A DNA stretch of 64,000 bases, taken from the NCBI GenBank assembly GCA_004194705.1, contig SADC01001204.1, positions 1,364,001 to 1,428,000 of the forward strand, written 5' to 3'. Shown here piece after piece: positions 15,185 through 27,300 of the stretch. A program made the position numbers and the translations under genes. Origin of the DNA: Ditylenchus dipsaci. Its lineage: Eukaryota; Nematoda; Chromadorea; Rhabditida; Anguinidae. The notes under the pieces were generated by a model, which was not told the DNA's origin, made no database searches, and was given only the letters and a program-made list of their open reading frames with translations. Every line of letters begins with the position of its first letter. Within the stretch, counting starts at the first letter, position 1.

Positions 15185-15797
15185 TACAGTTGAGTCCCGC
15201 ATTAGTGTACACCCCAAAAGTTCGTTCCCGCCTAGGACCCGACACTTTTTTACTTCAATTTTTGCAGTATTTTTTAAATTCTGATTCGTCAGTCTAGTGC
15301 GAAATATCGCAGGATTCCGATTTTACCAGTCGTTTTTGATAAACACGACATTTTTTGTATTTATGCAGTCGACTCTCCCAATAAAGAACCCCCTGGGGAC
15401 CGGCTCTAGGTGTTCGTTATTGAGAGAGAGAGTTATTGAGAAAGTCCGTTATAAGTACTTTATCGAAAATCCAACCAAACCAAAAAAAAGTGTTCGTTAT
15501 TGAGAGAGTTTGTTATTCAGGGGGTTCGTTATTGGGAGAGTCGACTGTACCCGCAAATCCCGCTTTAGTGTACACCTTTTTAGAATTTAGGTGTACACTA
15601 AAGCGAGTTTTGCGGTTATAACTATAAAACTGTCATGTTTATCAAAAAAAGACTGGTAAAATCGGAATCCTGCGATATTTCGGACTAGACTGACGAATCA
15701 GAATTTAAAAAATACTGCAAAAATTGAAGTAAAAAAGTGTCGGGCCCTAGGCGGGAACGAACTTTTGGGGTGTACACTAATGCGGGATTCAACTGTA
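15185..15797. mobile_element. palindromic MITE containing a second nested MITE
   Basis: The outer arms begin TACAGTTGAGTCCCGCATTA and end TAATGCGGGATTCAACTGTA, with further pairing of GTTCGTTCCCGCCTAGG and CCTAGGCGGGAACGAAC. An inner element at about 15364-15549 has arms CAGTCGACTCTCCCAATAA and TTATTGGGAGAGTCGACTG. A third short inverted pair (GTGTACACC / GGTGTACAC) lies at 15551-15617. All share TACAGT-type ends. It begins 36 bases after the stop codon of the ZCCHC24-like gene and could affect its 3' UTR. Confidence 0.75.
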
Positions 15798-17573
15798 CTA
15801 ATAATTGAAAATTTTGGCAAAAAAAATCAATCAACATTGTTTGCACTGATCACTTTGCCTCCAAACACACAAAAATATGCCTTTTATTAATGTCTCTTGT
15901 TGTACCTTTATTGTAAACAATGATCTACCAATTTATTCATGTATATTAACTGGTCTGTATTTGAAATGATGACGGAAGTGACGAAAAACTCGAATAATCG
16001 GAAAAAGTGCATATTTCTTAGTAAGAAATCGAAGAAAGAAAATTCAGTGTTTTAGAACTCATTTTTTTGTCTCATAACATTTTAGACTTGTTTTTATTTA
16101 CTTCTTTGTGTTGAAGTTGACAATTTTTTTCTGAAATAAGTGGTAAAACTGTTGACCTAAGTTGGATTACTGACATAAAAGAAGTTAAATTTGAAGTAAA
16201 ATAATAAAAAATTCAAATTTCTGCTTTTTATGTCATATTTTGATTTTTGAAGATATTCTAACAGAAATCAATAGTTCCACCACAAAAATTTACTTACATG
16301 TCAGCTGAAAAAAGTTAGTCTCACAATATGTCTCACAAAGTAAAAAAGAACAGTAAAGGCGCGTCCCCAAGGAGTGCACTGTAAAATGCGATGTAAATTG
16401 CGAAAAACAGCTGTAGATTTTTTTTCTCGGCCGAACTTTTTTTTCTGTTGATACCATTTTGTAGCTGAGATGCAGGGCTACGCAATAAAAAAGCCACATA
16501 TCGCTGAAATTTTTTTGATAAAAATGCGTTTATTTGCACTGTACATCGTACTCTACATTGCACTCATTTAGTGAGATGTAGAGTGCAAATAAACGCATTT
16601 TTATCAAGACTTTTTCAGAGATATGTGGCTGGAAAAATTTTATTTTGTAGCCCTGAATCTCAGCTACAAAATGATACCAACAGAAGAGAAAGTTAGGCCG
16701 AGAAAAAAATCTACAGCCGTTCCCGCCTAAAAAAAGTCAAAAAAATCGCTCACTCATTGGGGACTTAGCTTAAGTTTAAAAAAAATCGCGAAACCAATTG
16801 GAGCAGCAATCGGAATCGGAAAATTAAAATTTTAGGAAATATTGCTGAAAAACATTAAATTTTCCTTCCAACAATAGCCTACTTTTCTCAAAAGTTTATT
16901 CTTTTTTTAAAGACAGAACTTTTAACGAAAAATATCGGGAATCGGAATCTGAAATTTTATCCGATCCCTAGCGTGAGACAAAAATATGGGTTCTAAAAAC
17001 AGTGCTTCATCCATCCAAGTCATTGTAAATATTTTATCACCCATCTTGTATTGTATGTATATATATACTTAGTGTGTGTGTGCTAGTCTTCAAAATCGCT
17101 TCTTCTGTAAAATACTTGTTTTCTTTATTGTATGAAAGAAAAAGAATGGAAAATTTTCAAACAAAAATATTCGACAGTGTAAATGCGTGTATATTACCAC
17201 CACACCGGCTGATTTTACATCGTTTCTACAGGTGTTCACTTTGTAAATCCTTGTCAAAACTAATTTTGTGTTTGAGAAAAAAAGAAGAAAAAATGATACT
17301 TCTAAATGGTTAACTGTGTATATAGTTAGATTGGAGAGCAAGATTATAGAAAACAGCTTTTAGCCAATTTTGTATGTAAATTGTGTATGTGCAACAACAA
17401 ATACTCTGTCTCTATTATTGTTGGCTCCCCCTCGCCCAGTGTGGATATTGGTGTTAGTGATGAGTTTGGACTGTTTGCCTATCTCCCTAGTGCTGTTCTT
17501 ACTCGCTACAGCAGCTGTCTAATGTGGACAACAGCAACACAAGAGTATTAGAGAATACACTCCAGAACTGCGT
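15798..17573. other. no gene; one palindromic element
   Basis: Mostly AT-rich. A long palindrome runs from about 16365 to 16763 (TCCCCAAGGAGTG against CACTCATTGGGGA, centred on TTGCACTCATTTAGTG). Nothing coding is recognised. Confidence 0.4.
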
Positions 17574-17858
17574 GTGTGTAAAATTATGAAGAAAACATTG
17601 TGCTTTTGTTTGTATTTGGCTTGTTTTATAGCAGTAATAAATATTGCAGACCCAACACTTTTTCAAATTACTCAAAAAGGTGTTTACAAATTTAAAGAAG
17701 GCGGAAAAGTTACTTACAAGGGAACCTCACATAGTGTCCGTGGCCTATTGACAAACGGTATATACCATTCGATAGCTCTTCGAAAATTCTTATTAGACTC
17801 AGACATCCGTTTTCGCCCTGAGCTAAATTCAAGGGTTGAAAATGCGTTTGATATATGA
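17574..17858 (+). CDS. possible small secreted protein, unrecognised
   Basis: An open frame of 94 codons. Starting from the second Met (residue 5, 17586) the product is about 90 residues and begins with a plausible signal peptide (KKTLCFCLYLACFIAVINIA) followed by a hydrophilic, Gly/Lys/Ser-containing segment. No introns, family motifs or neighbours support it. In sequence this AT-rich an open frame of this length can arise by chance. The function is unknown and I would not rely on it. Confidence 0.2.
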   Translation: MCKIMKKTLCFCLYLACFIAVINIADPTLFQITQKGVYKFKEGGKVTYKGTSHSVRGLLTNGIYHSIALRKFLLDSDIRFRPELNSRVENAFDI

Positions 17859-18358
17859 CCTGGTGTGCAGTGGGTAGTGGGTTAGTGTCGAGGTGATGTT
17901 CTCGAGTCCGACTTCCACCAACTGCTTTTTGTTTTTTTTCTATTTTTGTTGTTTGGGGTTTTTGCTTTGTTGTGTTTTTTATGTACTTTTAAGCTTCAAA
18001 TGCTTTTTGCATGAAATTTAATTTGCTACTAGGGTCAAAAATTGAAAATTTTAATGACATGATGATACTGGTCACCAGCGAAAAATTGAGTGAAGCATAA
18101 TGAAAGCTCACAGCGAGCTAAAAAAATTTATAGCGTGTTTAGTTTTTTCGCTTTAATATAAATAAATTTATTATGGTCAATCTCTTTGTTCTTGGACAAT
18201 ATATAATCTGAAAAATAGCAACAGTTCAAATTTAATAAAAATTTGCAAACTTTACAGCAAACAATCAGGCAGTTGTAAACAATAATAATAGCAGTAATAA
18301 GAGGAGGGAGAATGCCCGTAAATTAAATCAGCAGGCCAGCTTTGTTCTTTGAAAACCA
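17859..18358. other. 3' flank of the CAPS gene, with a tRNA-like fragment
   Basis: Just downstream of the small frame is GTGGGTTAGTG, with GTTCTCGAGTCC some 15 bases later (17880-17920), resembling a degenerate A box plus B box of a tRNA-derived SINE. The rest is AT-rich. On the minus strand this is the 3' UTR/downstream region of CAPS; an AATAAA word on that strand near 18170 is a possible poly(A) signal but not decisive. Confidence 0.35.
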
Positions 18359-21300
18359 TTAGCAATTATTTGAATAAAGCAAACATTTGGCGCCAGCACC
18401 CTCCACCATGCTGCCTACGGAAGAAACAGCTTGAGAGGCATTGCCTAGGTAAGGCATGTTTGCATGGCCGACCAGGTTGTGCGAACTGCTTGAATTGTCG
18501 TTGAGAGCACAATTGGTCTCCTCCAACTGCAATCGACGGGTGATCGACTGGTAGACCTTGCTGTTCAACCGTTCCTCGTCAATGCCATGCAGTTCAAAGT
18601 CGGAGTAGACTTTCTAAAATTAATGAGCTTTTAAATACCCTTTTTAAAATTTAAGCCCCTAGTTCAAAATCTAATTTTTGGCATTGTGTTTCTTGCACCA
18701 TTTTTGAGGAACTTCTCTCGGGCAAGTTACCACCCATTTTGCAGCTCATCTCAATTACTACAATTTGAACAGTAACTTGCTTGAGAGCAGTCTTAAAAAA
18801 GTGTGTCAAAAACACAATGCCAAGAACACGATTTTGAATTAAGAAAGGGGCTTAAATTAAAGAAAACGCTCAAACTTAGAATTGTGGTCTAAATACCAAC
18901 CTTGACAATGAAAGACAGACAAGTGAGCTGGTAAGGCGACAGAGACTGTTGAAGACGTTCTGTTAGCCAATCGTTGATCAGCTTGACTTGTCCGTCATAC
19001 CAGTGCTGCAAATCATTGGATATAGTTTTGCCAAATTTGTTTGTCTTACAAGAAAATCGCCCGAGGTGTAAAATGCAAACCTCTTAAATTTTGAATATTC
19101 AATGAGCTGAGTATGAAAAATATACGTATATTTATCCTAGCTTTGACCACGAAAATTTTGTATGCTTTGGATACCTCGATCCGTCAAGCTGATTTTTTGA
19201 CTATTTTCGAAAGACGAAGTCGGAAGACGAAGGCATTTAAAAATAAAATGTTTGTGGTCAAAGCTAGGGGTGGCTTTTTTTAATTCAGCGCATAGAAAAC
19301 GTTGAAGCAAATAAAAGTTGGAGAGGTTTACATTTCACAGTTCTTGCGGTTTCCATGTTTTTGTTGACAAGTTAATAATTCTTTTTTTCATCGGATCAGA
19401 ATAATGACCGGAGTATTAAACAGTGCTTTTGACTGGCTAGCCAAACCAAAAATAATATAAAAAACTCACTTCAAATAGTCGGTTGACCCAGACCTCATCG
19501 ATGACCACTTGCTGGAGCTGCTCTGAAGAGCCTCGCATGAAGCCCACATAAGATTGACCCAGATGGGCAGCGTTCTGTTGGGTTTGGTTGGCTGCTGCAG
19601 CTCCACCCTTCTGATTAGCTCCAGTAGGAGAAGCACTAATGGCATTGGTGGTGCCTGCTTGATCTCCAACCAGGTTCTTCATTTTGTTGAAAATTGAGTT
19701 TGGTTTGGGGGCCATTGAAAGCAGAGCACCAATGGGATTGCCCTCATCGTATCTGGCCAGTTTGGAAAGAGTATACTCTAGGATAGAAATCAGCTTTTCT
19801 AGTGTGCATGTTTCCATGTCTCCGAGCATAGTCTCCAGTGTCTCGTCTAGCTTTGACTGGTATTTGTACTGAAAAAATCCTTATTAAACGGCAGTTTACT
19901 CTCATTGTAAATGGTAATTACTATTTTTGAATCGTGCTTGTCTTGACTGAAAATTTTAAAAGTCAAATACAAACTTCTATGATCTAAGAACAGGGCTGCC
20001 ATCTTAAAAATAAAAAGGGACATTTGTGTAAAAAAAAGATATTTTGACCATTTTCGAAAAAAGGGTTATTTTATTTAGTGATTATTGCCACTCTAAGCGA
20101 AACAAAAGTTTTTGACTAAAAATTCCAAAAAAAAAGTTTTTTTTAAAGGGCAGGTGGCAGCCCTGTTTAAGAAAATTTTCATGCTCATTTTTTTATTAAA
20201 ATTTATTTAGTCTAAAACATACAAAATCAAAGTATCTCAAAACATTTTTAGATTGAAAAGGGATAAATTTCGGAATTCACACCCAGTCAATTTCGGCATA
20301 CACACCCATTCAAAAATCAGCTTGGGGGACCAAGGCAATTTTTTTAACTTTTTTATGAAAAAAATTAAATTTTTTCAAAAAAAAAATAATTTTATAAAAA
20401 AAATTAAATTTAAAAAATTTTGCCTTGGTCCCCAAGCTGACTCTTGGCTGGGGTGTGTATACCGAAATTGACTGGGGTGTGAATTCCGAAACTGGTCCTG
20501 TAAAAGCCTAGCGCTTATTTGCCATACAGTCGACGCTCTCTATAACGACTATCGAGGGACCGGCTAAACTGAGTCGTTATAGAGAACGTCGTTATAGAGA
20601 GCGTCGTTTTGACGTAAATGATGCCGTTCGTGACCAAATAGCTGTCTTTTTCCGGGTCGTTATAAGAAGCGGGTCGTTATAAAGAGCGTCGTTATAGAGA
20701 GCGTCAACTGTACTTATAATGACTAGAAATTTCTAGTCAGGATTTAAATGTAGCCTTTTTTAATTCCTAAACTAGAATAATAGGGCTATTTTATGATGTT
20801 ATTGCTTTTACAAACAGTTATTTTAGAAATGTTAGTGATCAAGTTTTAAAAAATTAAAGACAAAAAGGCGAAACAAAAATTTGCTTCTAAATTCCGATAA
20901 TCCCAAAAAGACATAAAATCACGAACTTCTCCAGAATCGATGGTCAGACGAGTGGCTCTGGCTTTGGAAGAGAAGATGACGTTGATCATGACACACACTT
21001 CACTTGGAAGCACATAGTCAGTGGACTTTCTGGCTCGTTGCATGTAGTTGTCAAAGCACTGGTAGGTGCTGAATAAATACAAACAGTTAGTATTTGTCAT
21101 ATTTTATGCATCCACCAACCAGTTGGCACATTTGGAGATCATCTCAATGGCTAGCGACTTCATTCGGACTTGCAGGTATTTGGCAAACTCCTCTTCAGGC
21201 CAGTTGAGGTCGTGGATGAAGCCCTGCAAGGCATCTAATTTCCAATAGATGTCCTCGGAGGTGGAGCACCCATCTCTATTCAGGGACAATATAGATAAAT

Positions 21301-24300
21301 GGATCAGCTAATAAGCAGTGTATATAAAACAACTTACTTCCTAACTTCCCATTTTTCCTTGGAGAAATTCTTCTCTATTGACTGAGAAATGGAGTGCTCC
21401 ATCAAATCCACATAGCGTACTACAAGTGGCGAGAATTGAGTGACTAGTTTAGTGTGGAAAATCCCGTTTTTCAAGGTGGCTGAAATTTGTTTGTGTAAAT
21501 TGGAAAAATAGATTACTGCAGCCAAAGTACTATTAACATGAATCCAAATATATATTTTTTGACACCGATGCTGAGCCATTTTGCTCAGGCATTTCAGCTG
21601 CGGGATTTCGCCCTAAAATCGGTCAAAATATGCCATTTATTCCCAATCAGCCTTTTAGAAGGTTTTTTAGGCCTTTCAGCGAAAAAATTCGACAGGTAAA
21701 ATGCTCCTGGTCATTTTAGCATAAACAAAATTACCCAGGCAAAATATACCAATTACCTCCGAATTTGCCTCGATTGAATTCTTTTTTATTTTTAGGAGTA
21801 CTACCGTATCGAAAATTGTGAAATTTACATAATTTTTCTGAGAATTTTTACAAGTTGGCTGAGTTTGAGTTCCCGTTTTGTTTCCGAAAACTGCAAAAAC
21901 AATATTTTACTTGTTATTTCCTGTGGTTTTACAAGGGTTGTAGAATTGACCAGTCAACCGGTCAGTTCCACTACAATTTGGTGCATTTAACGTCAATTGA
22001 CCAGTGTAAAAAGGTCGATTCCGCAGGGTCAGAAAATTTTCTTCAAATACTCATATTTTGTCTGGATTATTTCACAGGCTTTTTAAAATCATGATCTTCA
22101 AGACACCCGTGGGTGTAAAAACTCACGTTCAGTGCACAAGAAGTCATTGATCAATTGAAAAAGTGGAAAAGAGTCCCAAGAATCAGGTGGTTGCACTTCC
22201 AGCGCTGCATCCAAATCCACCGAGTAAAGGGACCAAAATATTTCAGAATGGTCGGACAACAGGTCACTGAACCAGGCAAATGCCTGAAATGCAACATTTT
22301 AAAAAAGTACTTAATTGTGCTATCTTTAACAAGTGAGGTGGGGGTACATGACACTTCTTTCCCGGACATTTCTTTCCCGACACTTCTTTCCCGACACTTC
22401 TTTCCCGAACAGTTCTTTCCCGGACAGTTCTTTCCCGACAGTTCTTTCCCGGACATTTCTTTCCCGGACATTTCTTTCCCGGACATTTCTTTCCCGGACA
22501 TTTCTTTCCCGGACATTTCTTTCCCGACATTTCTTTCCCATTTCCAAATTTTATTATAAGTTAAATTATTGCATGAATTTTTAATTGTACTTTTTTGCTG
22601 TGTTTTATTATCTGTAGTAAGCAACTGTATTATATTTTGTTTCTTTCAGTCATGGCTTTTGTTTATCGAAATGGTAGCTTTTTTCGGGTGCCTATAGAAG
22701 CTGCTCTGGAACCAGTTGTCAGCTGTAATCGTCAGGTACAATGGTTTAATTATTTGCTGCCTTCTTTATGTAATTTTTAAGGTGGATGATCTTCTTGAAC
22801 GTCCGCATGCTAGAAATTCGAGCAAAGGAATAGAAAATATGTGCATGATGGCAGGATGTACTGGAAGCATCGATCCTTGTCTGGAGCCAATGTTGGCGTT
22901 ATCTCTGCGCTATGTGACAAGTCTGGTGAGCATGGCTGCAAAGGACGTGCATGGTTCCGTGAAAACGAAACATTTGTGAAGTATGTATTTTGTACTTTTT
23001 ACGAATATTCTTATCTGATTAAGGATTGTTACTGCGCATAGCTGTGATGCTGATCCGTCTCACATTGTGACAACAGCGATTCGTAACGAAGAGAATAATT
23101 TAGCAGCTACAACGACAATGGTATTTTTTCAAGCAAATTTCGTTTAATTGTGTAGTTTCAGCGCACAGGTGATATCGTCGTGCAAGTCCGTGATCAAGCA
23201 AGGCTTTCGGAATTCAAGAAACATTGCCTCCAATTGCTAATCGAAAGCGTGCTATTCAGCGTGTCAGATTTAATGGTGATGAAGCAGTCAGGCCTCCTCC
23301 GGTTCCAACAAATCTGCGCACTTTTGTAATTCCTAAGTCATTCCGAGAATACACAGTGATCAATGGAAGGCGTCCGGATGAATGGCTGCTGGCAGATTCC
23401 GGCTATGATGAAGCAATATCAGGCAGAGTATTGATCTTTGGGCGCAAAAGTTACGAGAAATGGATGCATATGGTTAGAAGAGTCTTCGTCGATGGCACAT
23501 TCAAGATCGCTCCGCCTCTATTCGAACAGGTATATTTTTTATCATGTGAACATCATTTAGTAAGATTATTAAGGTTTTCGTTGTTCTTGCTGAAAGAAAT
23601 GGTTTTGTGTTTCCAATTGCTACGGCTCTGCTTCCGAATAAGCGTATGGTCACGTATAGAAAGTTCTTTGCACTACTTCAGGATGTCTTTGAAACACTTA
23701 CTCCAACAGCGTTGTCATGTGATTTTGAGCTTGGAATACAGAACGCAGCAAAGGAAATATGGCAGGATGTATCGATTGATGGCTGTTACTGGCACCTCTG
23801 CGCGAATCTTTACAAGCACTTACAGGACGAAGGACTATCTACTCGCTACGATAATGACGCTATGTTGCTCATGAGGTATGGGTATTTCTTATGAACTTCA
23901 TATACTTTCAATTTGTTTTAGTGCCGTAAGGTTGTTGCAATGGCCTGTGTGCCGATACCGAATCTGAATGTAGCTTTCCAAGCGCTTCGAGAAAATCTTC
24001 CCGATGAACTTGCTCCTATCATGCATTGGTTCGAGAACAATTATTTGGTTTAGTGGACTGATTTAAATAGAAAAGAATTTCGTTATTTTACAGGTGCAAT
24101 GAATCCTAACGGGCAGAGAAGGACTGCGCGTTTTCCAATCGACTCCTGGAATTTGGTGGAAAGAATTATGAATGATGAAGCAAGAACAAATAATTACGCA
24201 GGTATTAGTGAGTAGTATCAGTTAGCGACAGTATCTTTTAATTTATAGAAGCTTACCACAAGAAAGTAGCCAATCAACTTGGCATTGCTCATCCAACATT

Positions 24301-27300
24301 GTGGAATTTTATCGATGCTATGAAGGTGAAATGACTTTTAAATGCGTTTTGTTAATACAATTGGTTCAGCTTGTCCAGAGGGTGTTGATGGTGTGTACGC
24401 TGAAATGACTCTGGGTCGAGATCCTCCAATTAAAAGGCTAAAATATCGCAAGGCGGATGACAGGATCAAAAAGAATGTGGTCAAAGCCTCTTGTAGTTGG
24501 CACCTTGTTGTTCCATTTGAGTATCTGGGCAGCATCGCAAGCAACTTCCGAATGGCACAAGGTCCGTATGAAGAACCCGTGGGACAAGCAGCTGATGAGG
24601 AAGAAGTAGATGGTGGCGATGCATTCTACCAGCAGGAAGGTAACCAAGAGGAAAATAATTTCGAGTTATTTTATGATTAAAATCTGTTGTCTTTGGTTGT
24701 CATTAAACATTTGTTATTGTAATGTTACTGTACTCGCAATAAAAAAAATTTGGTTTAATAGTTTCTCAGATGTTGCAGCTAGAGATAGAAAGAGACCTTC
24801 GGGCGGGATTTCGGGACGTGAATTTCGGCCGAAAAAAATCGGGAGGTTCAAAAAAATCGGGGGTTTAGAAATGATCAGGCGAGATTTCGGGACGCGATTT
24901 TGGTCCAGAATCGGCTCGGGCGGGATCGGGATCCCGTCCCGTTTCTGTCTCTAGTTTCAGCTTTCGAAATTAAATTTCGGATAATATGCAAAATATAAGA
25001 AAATTTGGAAATGGGAAAGAAATGTCGGGAAAGAAATGTCCGGGAAAGAAATGTCCGGGAAAGAAATGTCCGGGAAAGAACTGTCCGGGAAAGAACTGTC
25101 CGGGAAAGAACTGTCCGGGAAAGAAGTGTCGGGAAAGAAGTGTCGGGAAAGAAATGTCCGGGAAGGAAGTGTCCGGATCCCGAGGTGGGAATATACTTCA
25201 AACGGTGTCTGTTAGTTTGCAAATTGATTAGAAAATAAAATTGGTGCGAAAAAGTGATGGAAACGGATGAAAAGTGCAGCAAAGTGTAACATTAGTGGTG
25301 TTTGGCAAGCAAAAAAGTTTTGAAAGTTGTAAACCAACTCACTTCGCGAAGTTGCTGAAAGAAAAGAAGTTTTTTGGTGGACAGAATAGAAAGTAAGAAG
25401 TTGCGAAAAAGAAGAGAAATAGAAAAACTCGCGTACCCTATTTATTCTAATGAATGCCTCCCCAAAAGTGAAAAATGTCCAAATTTAATTTTGGAGCACG
25501 GTTCCGAATTGACCTGATTTCTCAGCATTTTCTGATTTTGACCTAAAATTCTAATTTTCCTACGTCCCAAACTAAAATAAAAAGAGCATGCCCTGTCAAA
25601 ATACAATCCAAAAATCTGATAAGTATTCCTAACCCAGTGTTTCTAGTATTTCTAATCAAACTTTTAATTTCGCGTGGGCTGTTGACATTGCTAGCACTAG
25701 TCTATCATTTAAAAAATATATTTTACACTGTGTTGGATAAATTTTGTCACTTTTGATGAGGGGAGCCATTAGAAAGATAAGGTAACTTTATAGCAAACTC
25801 GCAAACCTCGCCATGGTGCTCCTCATTTTCCTTGAGCAGATCAATACACAGTTCAGTTACGCGAATCATGTCTTCAATCCTTTGCTGGGGAGACACGTCT
25901 ATCCCCATTCGTTCTGCAACAATTTATAATCAATAAATTACATATGTATACCAATGGATATAGGAATCTTGTAGCATTTGTGAAAAAGCTCTCCTGGTCG
26001 GAAAAATTTTCGTGAGCTTTTTAACATTTTCAAAAAATATTTGTTGGCAAACTCGCAAACGTTCATACCCAAATATTTATGTATAGGGTATGTGAAAATT
26101 ACACGGCCACTCAATTTTTTTGGATATGTAGCCCATCACCCGGTTGATTTCAGAATTTTCGGATCCTGACTCACGGGAATCTACGACTTCACTAGGAATC
26201 TTTAAAAAACTGTAAAGTCACGTAAAAAGATTACAATGCCAGTCACAAAAAATTATTCGGAAATCAACTGGGCAAAGGGCTACATACCCAAATTTTTCAG
26301 GAGTTGCCGCGTAATTTCAACACCCCTGTACTATGCGGTGGCCACAATGGAGGTGCAAAGTCTCTGACCACCCAGAGCTCACTAATTTTGGATCATAATA
26401 GTGGTCTTAAAGCTTCCCATTTTCGTGTCTTTTACACTATAAAACATAAATCTCAGTCATTGGCATTCACAACTCAACTTCGCACTTCGAATTTTCATTG
26501 TGGCCAAGACTTTATAAAATAAAACTTTACGTTCTATTTTGGCTTCATTGCATATTCTAGTGTAGTTAACTAAGGCAGCGTCTTCTAGGCACTTTCGGAT
26601 AACTGCACGCACCTCTTCTGGAGGCACTGGACTGACCACATCTTTCATCAGCACCTAACATTACTCATAATATCATTTACTATACAATTTTGACTTGTAG
26701 TACTGACCCTTTCCAACAAAGAGAGTGTTCTTTCAGAGCTCCCTCAGGACGCCAAATGGAAAGCAGTATCTAAATAGAACTTTTTTTATTTATTATTTGA
26801 AACAAATAGTTTACCGAAAATTGGTGATTTGCTTTTCCAGCAATACTCTTAATCTTTCCTTGACTTCTTGAAACTTCTCTTTTTCTTCTAGCGTCACTGT
26901 GCCCACTCCATCGGGTCTTAACAATTCATGTGGTTATACAAATTATTATTATTTTTTCCTACTAGAACTGACCTATTTCCATGCACATGGGACGCGCAAA
27001 AGGCAAAACTATAGTGAATTAAGGTAGGATCTATTAAGTGACCGTCATCGGCTTTGTTGAGCAAATCATTGAGCAGGGAAACATGGCGATGGCACCCTCT
27101 CACCATATATCTCGCACAGTATTCATCCAATACAAACACCATTCCTGGAGAAAACCAGCCCTTAAAGTGAAAAAAATAGTAAAAAACATTGTACAGTCAA
27201 ACCTCGATTTAGTGGCACCCCTAGGGACCAAGCCTTAGGTGCCACTAAATCGAGGTGCCGCTAAATCGGGGTAAACTTTGGCCAAGTTTGGCCAACTCTG

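Larger units (their letters stand above)
22342..25181 (+). mobile_element. Mutator-like element with minisatellite terminal inverted repeats
   Basis: Inverted arms at about 22342-22555 and 25000-25181 each consist of tandem TTCTTTCCCGGACAT units (or the complement), facing each other, and both end inwards in the word TTTCCCATTTCCAAATTTT. The outermost bases GGGTACATGACACTTC and (reverse complement of the right end) GGGATCCGGACACTTC match at 12 of 16 positions. Flanking GAGGTGG at 22335-22341 and 25182-25188 is a plausible target duplication, extendable to 8 bases. Between the arms lies a MULE transposase gene (22652-24680). The element sits in the CAPS intron between the exons at 25807 and 22283, in the opposite orientation to CAPS. 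Confidence 0.85.

Noticed and set aside
22342..22555. CRISPR-like array of regularly spaced repeats
   Set aside because: The units are head-to-tail with no unique spacers, mirrored by an inverted array at 25000-25181, in an animal intron.
22151..22624. 157-codon open frame with repeated GKEMS peptide
   Set aside because: It is translation of the minisatellite arm joined to an out-of-frame reading of a CAPS exon.
24875..25282. 135-codon frame with repeated LSRT peptides
   Set aside because: Antisense translation of the right minisatellite arm.
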